Positions 5,247 to 5,754 of a DNA stretch of 5,754 bases are shown here, piece by piece. A program made the translations under genes and the position numbers. The DNA comes from Dongia_B soli (GTDB taxonomy: Bacteria; Pseudomonadota; Alphaproteobacteria; Dongiales; Dongiaceae): the NCBI RefSeq assembly GCF_034044715.1, contig NZ_JAXCLW010000020.1, forward strand, positions 1 through 5,754, written 5' to 3'. The notes under the pieces were generated by a model. That model had not been told where the DNA came from, made no database searches, and saw nothing but the letters and a program-made list of their open reading frames with translations. The stretch's first letter is position 1; every line of letters begins with the position of its first letter.

Positions 5247-5520
5247 CGAGACGGCCTTATTGAGCGGTTACCTCCGGGCATCCGACCTCACATCGGACAA
5301 CTCTTCGAAGACCAAATTCGTGCGCGCCGGCGCAGGCGTTGGTGGTCAAGACGATTCGGCCTCAATCCGCTCACTTTGAGATTCAAAAAGACGGACCTTG
5401 AAGAAGCCACGGCGGCTGGAAGCTCCGCTTGAGGGTGGCCTCGACGCTGACAACGGTGGCGAGGCCAGCGACTTGATATTTAGCCTTCAATCGCATCGCA
5501 TTACTCGATCTCAGGTCAGC
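5247..5520. other. Intergenic stretch without a recognisable gene
   Basis: After the P460-family stop, short frames on both strands give basic, arginine-rich peptides with no motif I recognise. A small inverted repeat (TCCGA-N7-TCGGA at about 5280-5296) has no U-run. A plus frame stays open from 5380 into the next gene, but it has no ATG before 5521. Confidence 0.4.
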
Positions 5521-5754
5521 ATGATTCGATATATCCGTGAGGGCGCGGCGATCAGTCGGAACGGGGAAATGATGGAAGGGGAAATGACAGAAGGGGAGAC
5601 GGGCCAGCGGCGGGCGATGGGGCGTCAGGCTGGAGAGCGCGGGAAGAAGCGCGGTCCAGTGTTCAGAACAGTAAAAAGGCTCCGGCTTTGGCTGAACCGG
5701 GTTCTGGCGGCGCATTCCGAGGTCGGCGATCCGGCGGTCTTCGACAATGATGTG
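5521..5754 (+). CDS. 5' end of a probable aspartyl/asparaginyl beta-hydroxylase (LpxO-like), cut by the right edge
   Basis: The frame is open for 78 codons to the window edge. Its last visible part, LWLNRVLAAHSEVGDPAVF followed by DNDV, resembles the N-terminus of aspartyl/asparaginyl beta-hydroxylase-domain proteins, where a basic region precedes a GDxPVFD-xx-xFPW motif. These are Fe(II)/2-oxoglutarate oxygenases, some of which hydroxylate lipid A acyl chains. The catalytic domain lies outside the window. The start is uncertain: ATG at 5521 has a weak CAGG at 5-base spacing, while ATGs at 5572 and 5584 have purine-rich GGGG or GGAAGG upstream, and 5617 is also in frame. Residues 15-29 from the first ATG form GEMMEGEMTEGETGQ, encoded by a 15-bp tandem repeat, and may be a low-complexity leader or untranslated. 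Confidence 0.5.
   Translation, partial: MIRYIREGAAISRNGEMMEGEMTEGETGQRRAMGRQAGERGKKRGPVFRTVKRLRLWLNRVLAAHSEVGDPAVFDNDV
5563..5597 (+). repeat. 15-bp tandem repeat, about 2.3 units
   Basis: GGGGAAATGATGGAA (5563-5577) is followed by GGGGAAATGACAGAA (5578-5592) and a partial third unit GGGGA (5593-5597). The units differ at two bases. The period is a multiple of three, so in the plus frame it encodes a five-residue GEM-x-E repeat at the start of the right-edge gene. Each unit holds an ATG preceded by a purine-rich stretch, so unit number could alter the translation start. Confidence 0.7.

Noticed and set aside
5383..5715. Minus-strand frame of 110 codons at the right end
   Set aside because: It is antisense to the hydroxylase-like frame, rich in P, H and F from the antisense of the tandem repeat, and has no ribosome binding site.
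1..5754. CRISPR array, tRNA, rRNA or phage attachment site
   Set aside because: No regularly spaced repeats, cloverleaf-like sequence, rRNA motifs or integrase gene were seen on either strand.

Overview
The window looks like accessory DNA from an alphaproteobacterium, most likely a rhizobial (Hyphomicrobiales) plasmid or island. This rests on the protein styles seen (a rhizobial-type Dps, an AraC regulator with a cupin-like N-terminus, a cytochrome P460-family protein, IS66 debris), moderately high GC, and the many gene remnants between a few intact genes. The assignment is inferred from remembered family patterns; no database search was possible.

Left part (1-736, minus strand): a four-helix cytochrome b561 gene, followed downstream by the first 18 codons of another gene that runs off the left edge. 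An 18-bp perfect palindrome overlaps the b561 stop codon. Positions 737-1030 hold no convincing gene.

Centre (about 1030-3345): an imperfect tandem duplication with copies about 1.8 kb apart. Each copy has a leader with the perfect palindrome CTGTGCACAG, then a 39-codon gene for a small single-span membrane protein, then the start of an AraC-family gene 10 bp further on. Copy A carries a complete 354-residue regulator whose ribosome binding site overlaps the small gene's stop codon. In copy B the small gene is intact (same length, about 72% identical by hand count), but the regulator survives only as a frameshifted 5' stub. Between the copies, on the minus strand, lies what reads as a decayed response-regulator receiver gene. 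Neither small gene was recognised as a known family; they are the best candidate here for something undescribed.

Right part (3398-5754, plus strand): a Dps-family gene in which both ferroxidase histidines are replaced while the three acidic ligands remain. It runs directly into a heavily frameshifted IS66 transposase remnant (about 3951-4266) and then a stretch of further debris. Next comes an intact, secreted cytochrome P460-family protein with a CKSCH haem motif, and finally the 5' end of a probable aspartyl/asparaginyl beta-hydroxylase that leaves the window, with a 15-bp in-frame tandem repeat near its start.

The intact genes share a loose redox and stress theme (membrane b-type cytochrome, periplasmic c-type cytochrome, Dps), with a local AraC regulator paired to a small membrane protein. 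No direct functional link between them can be shown from sequence alone.
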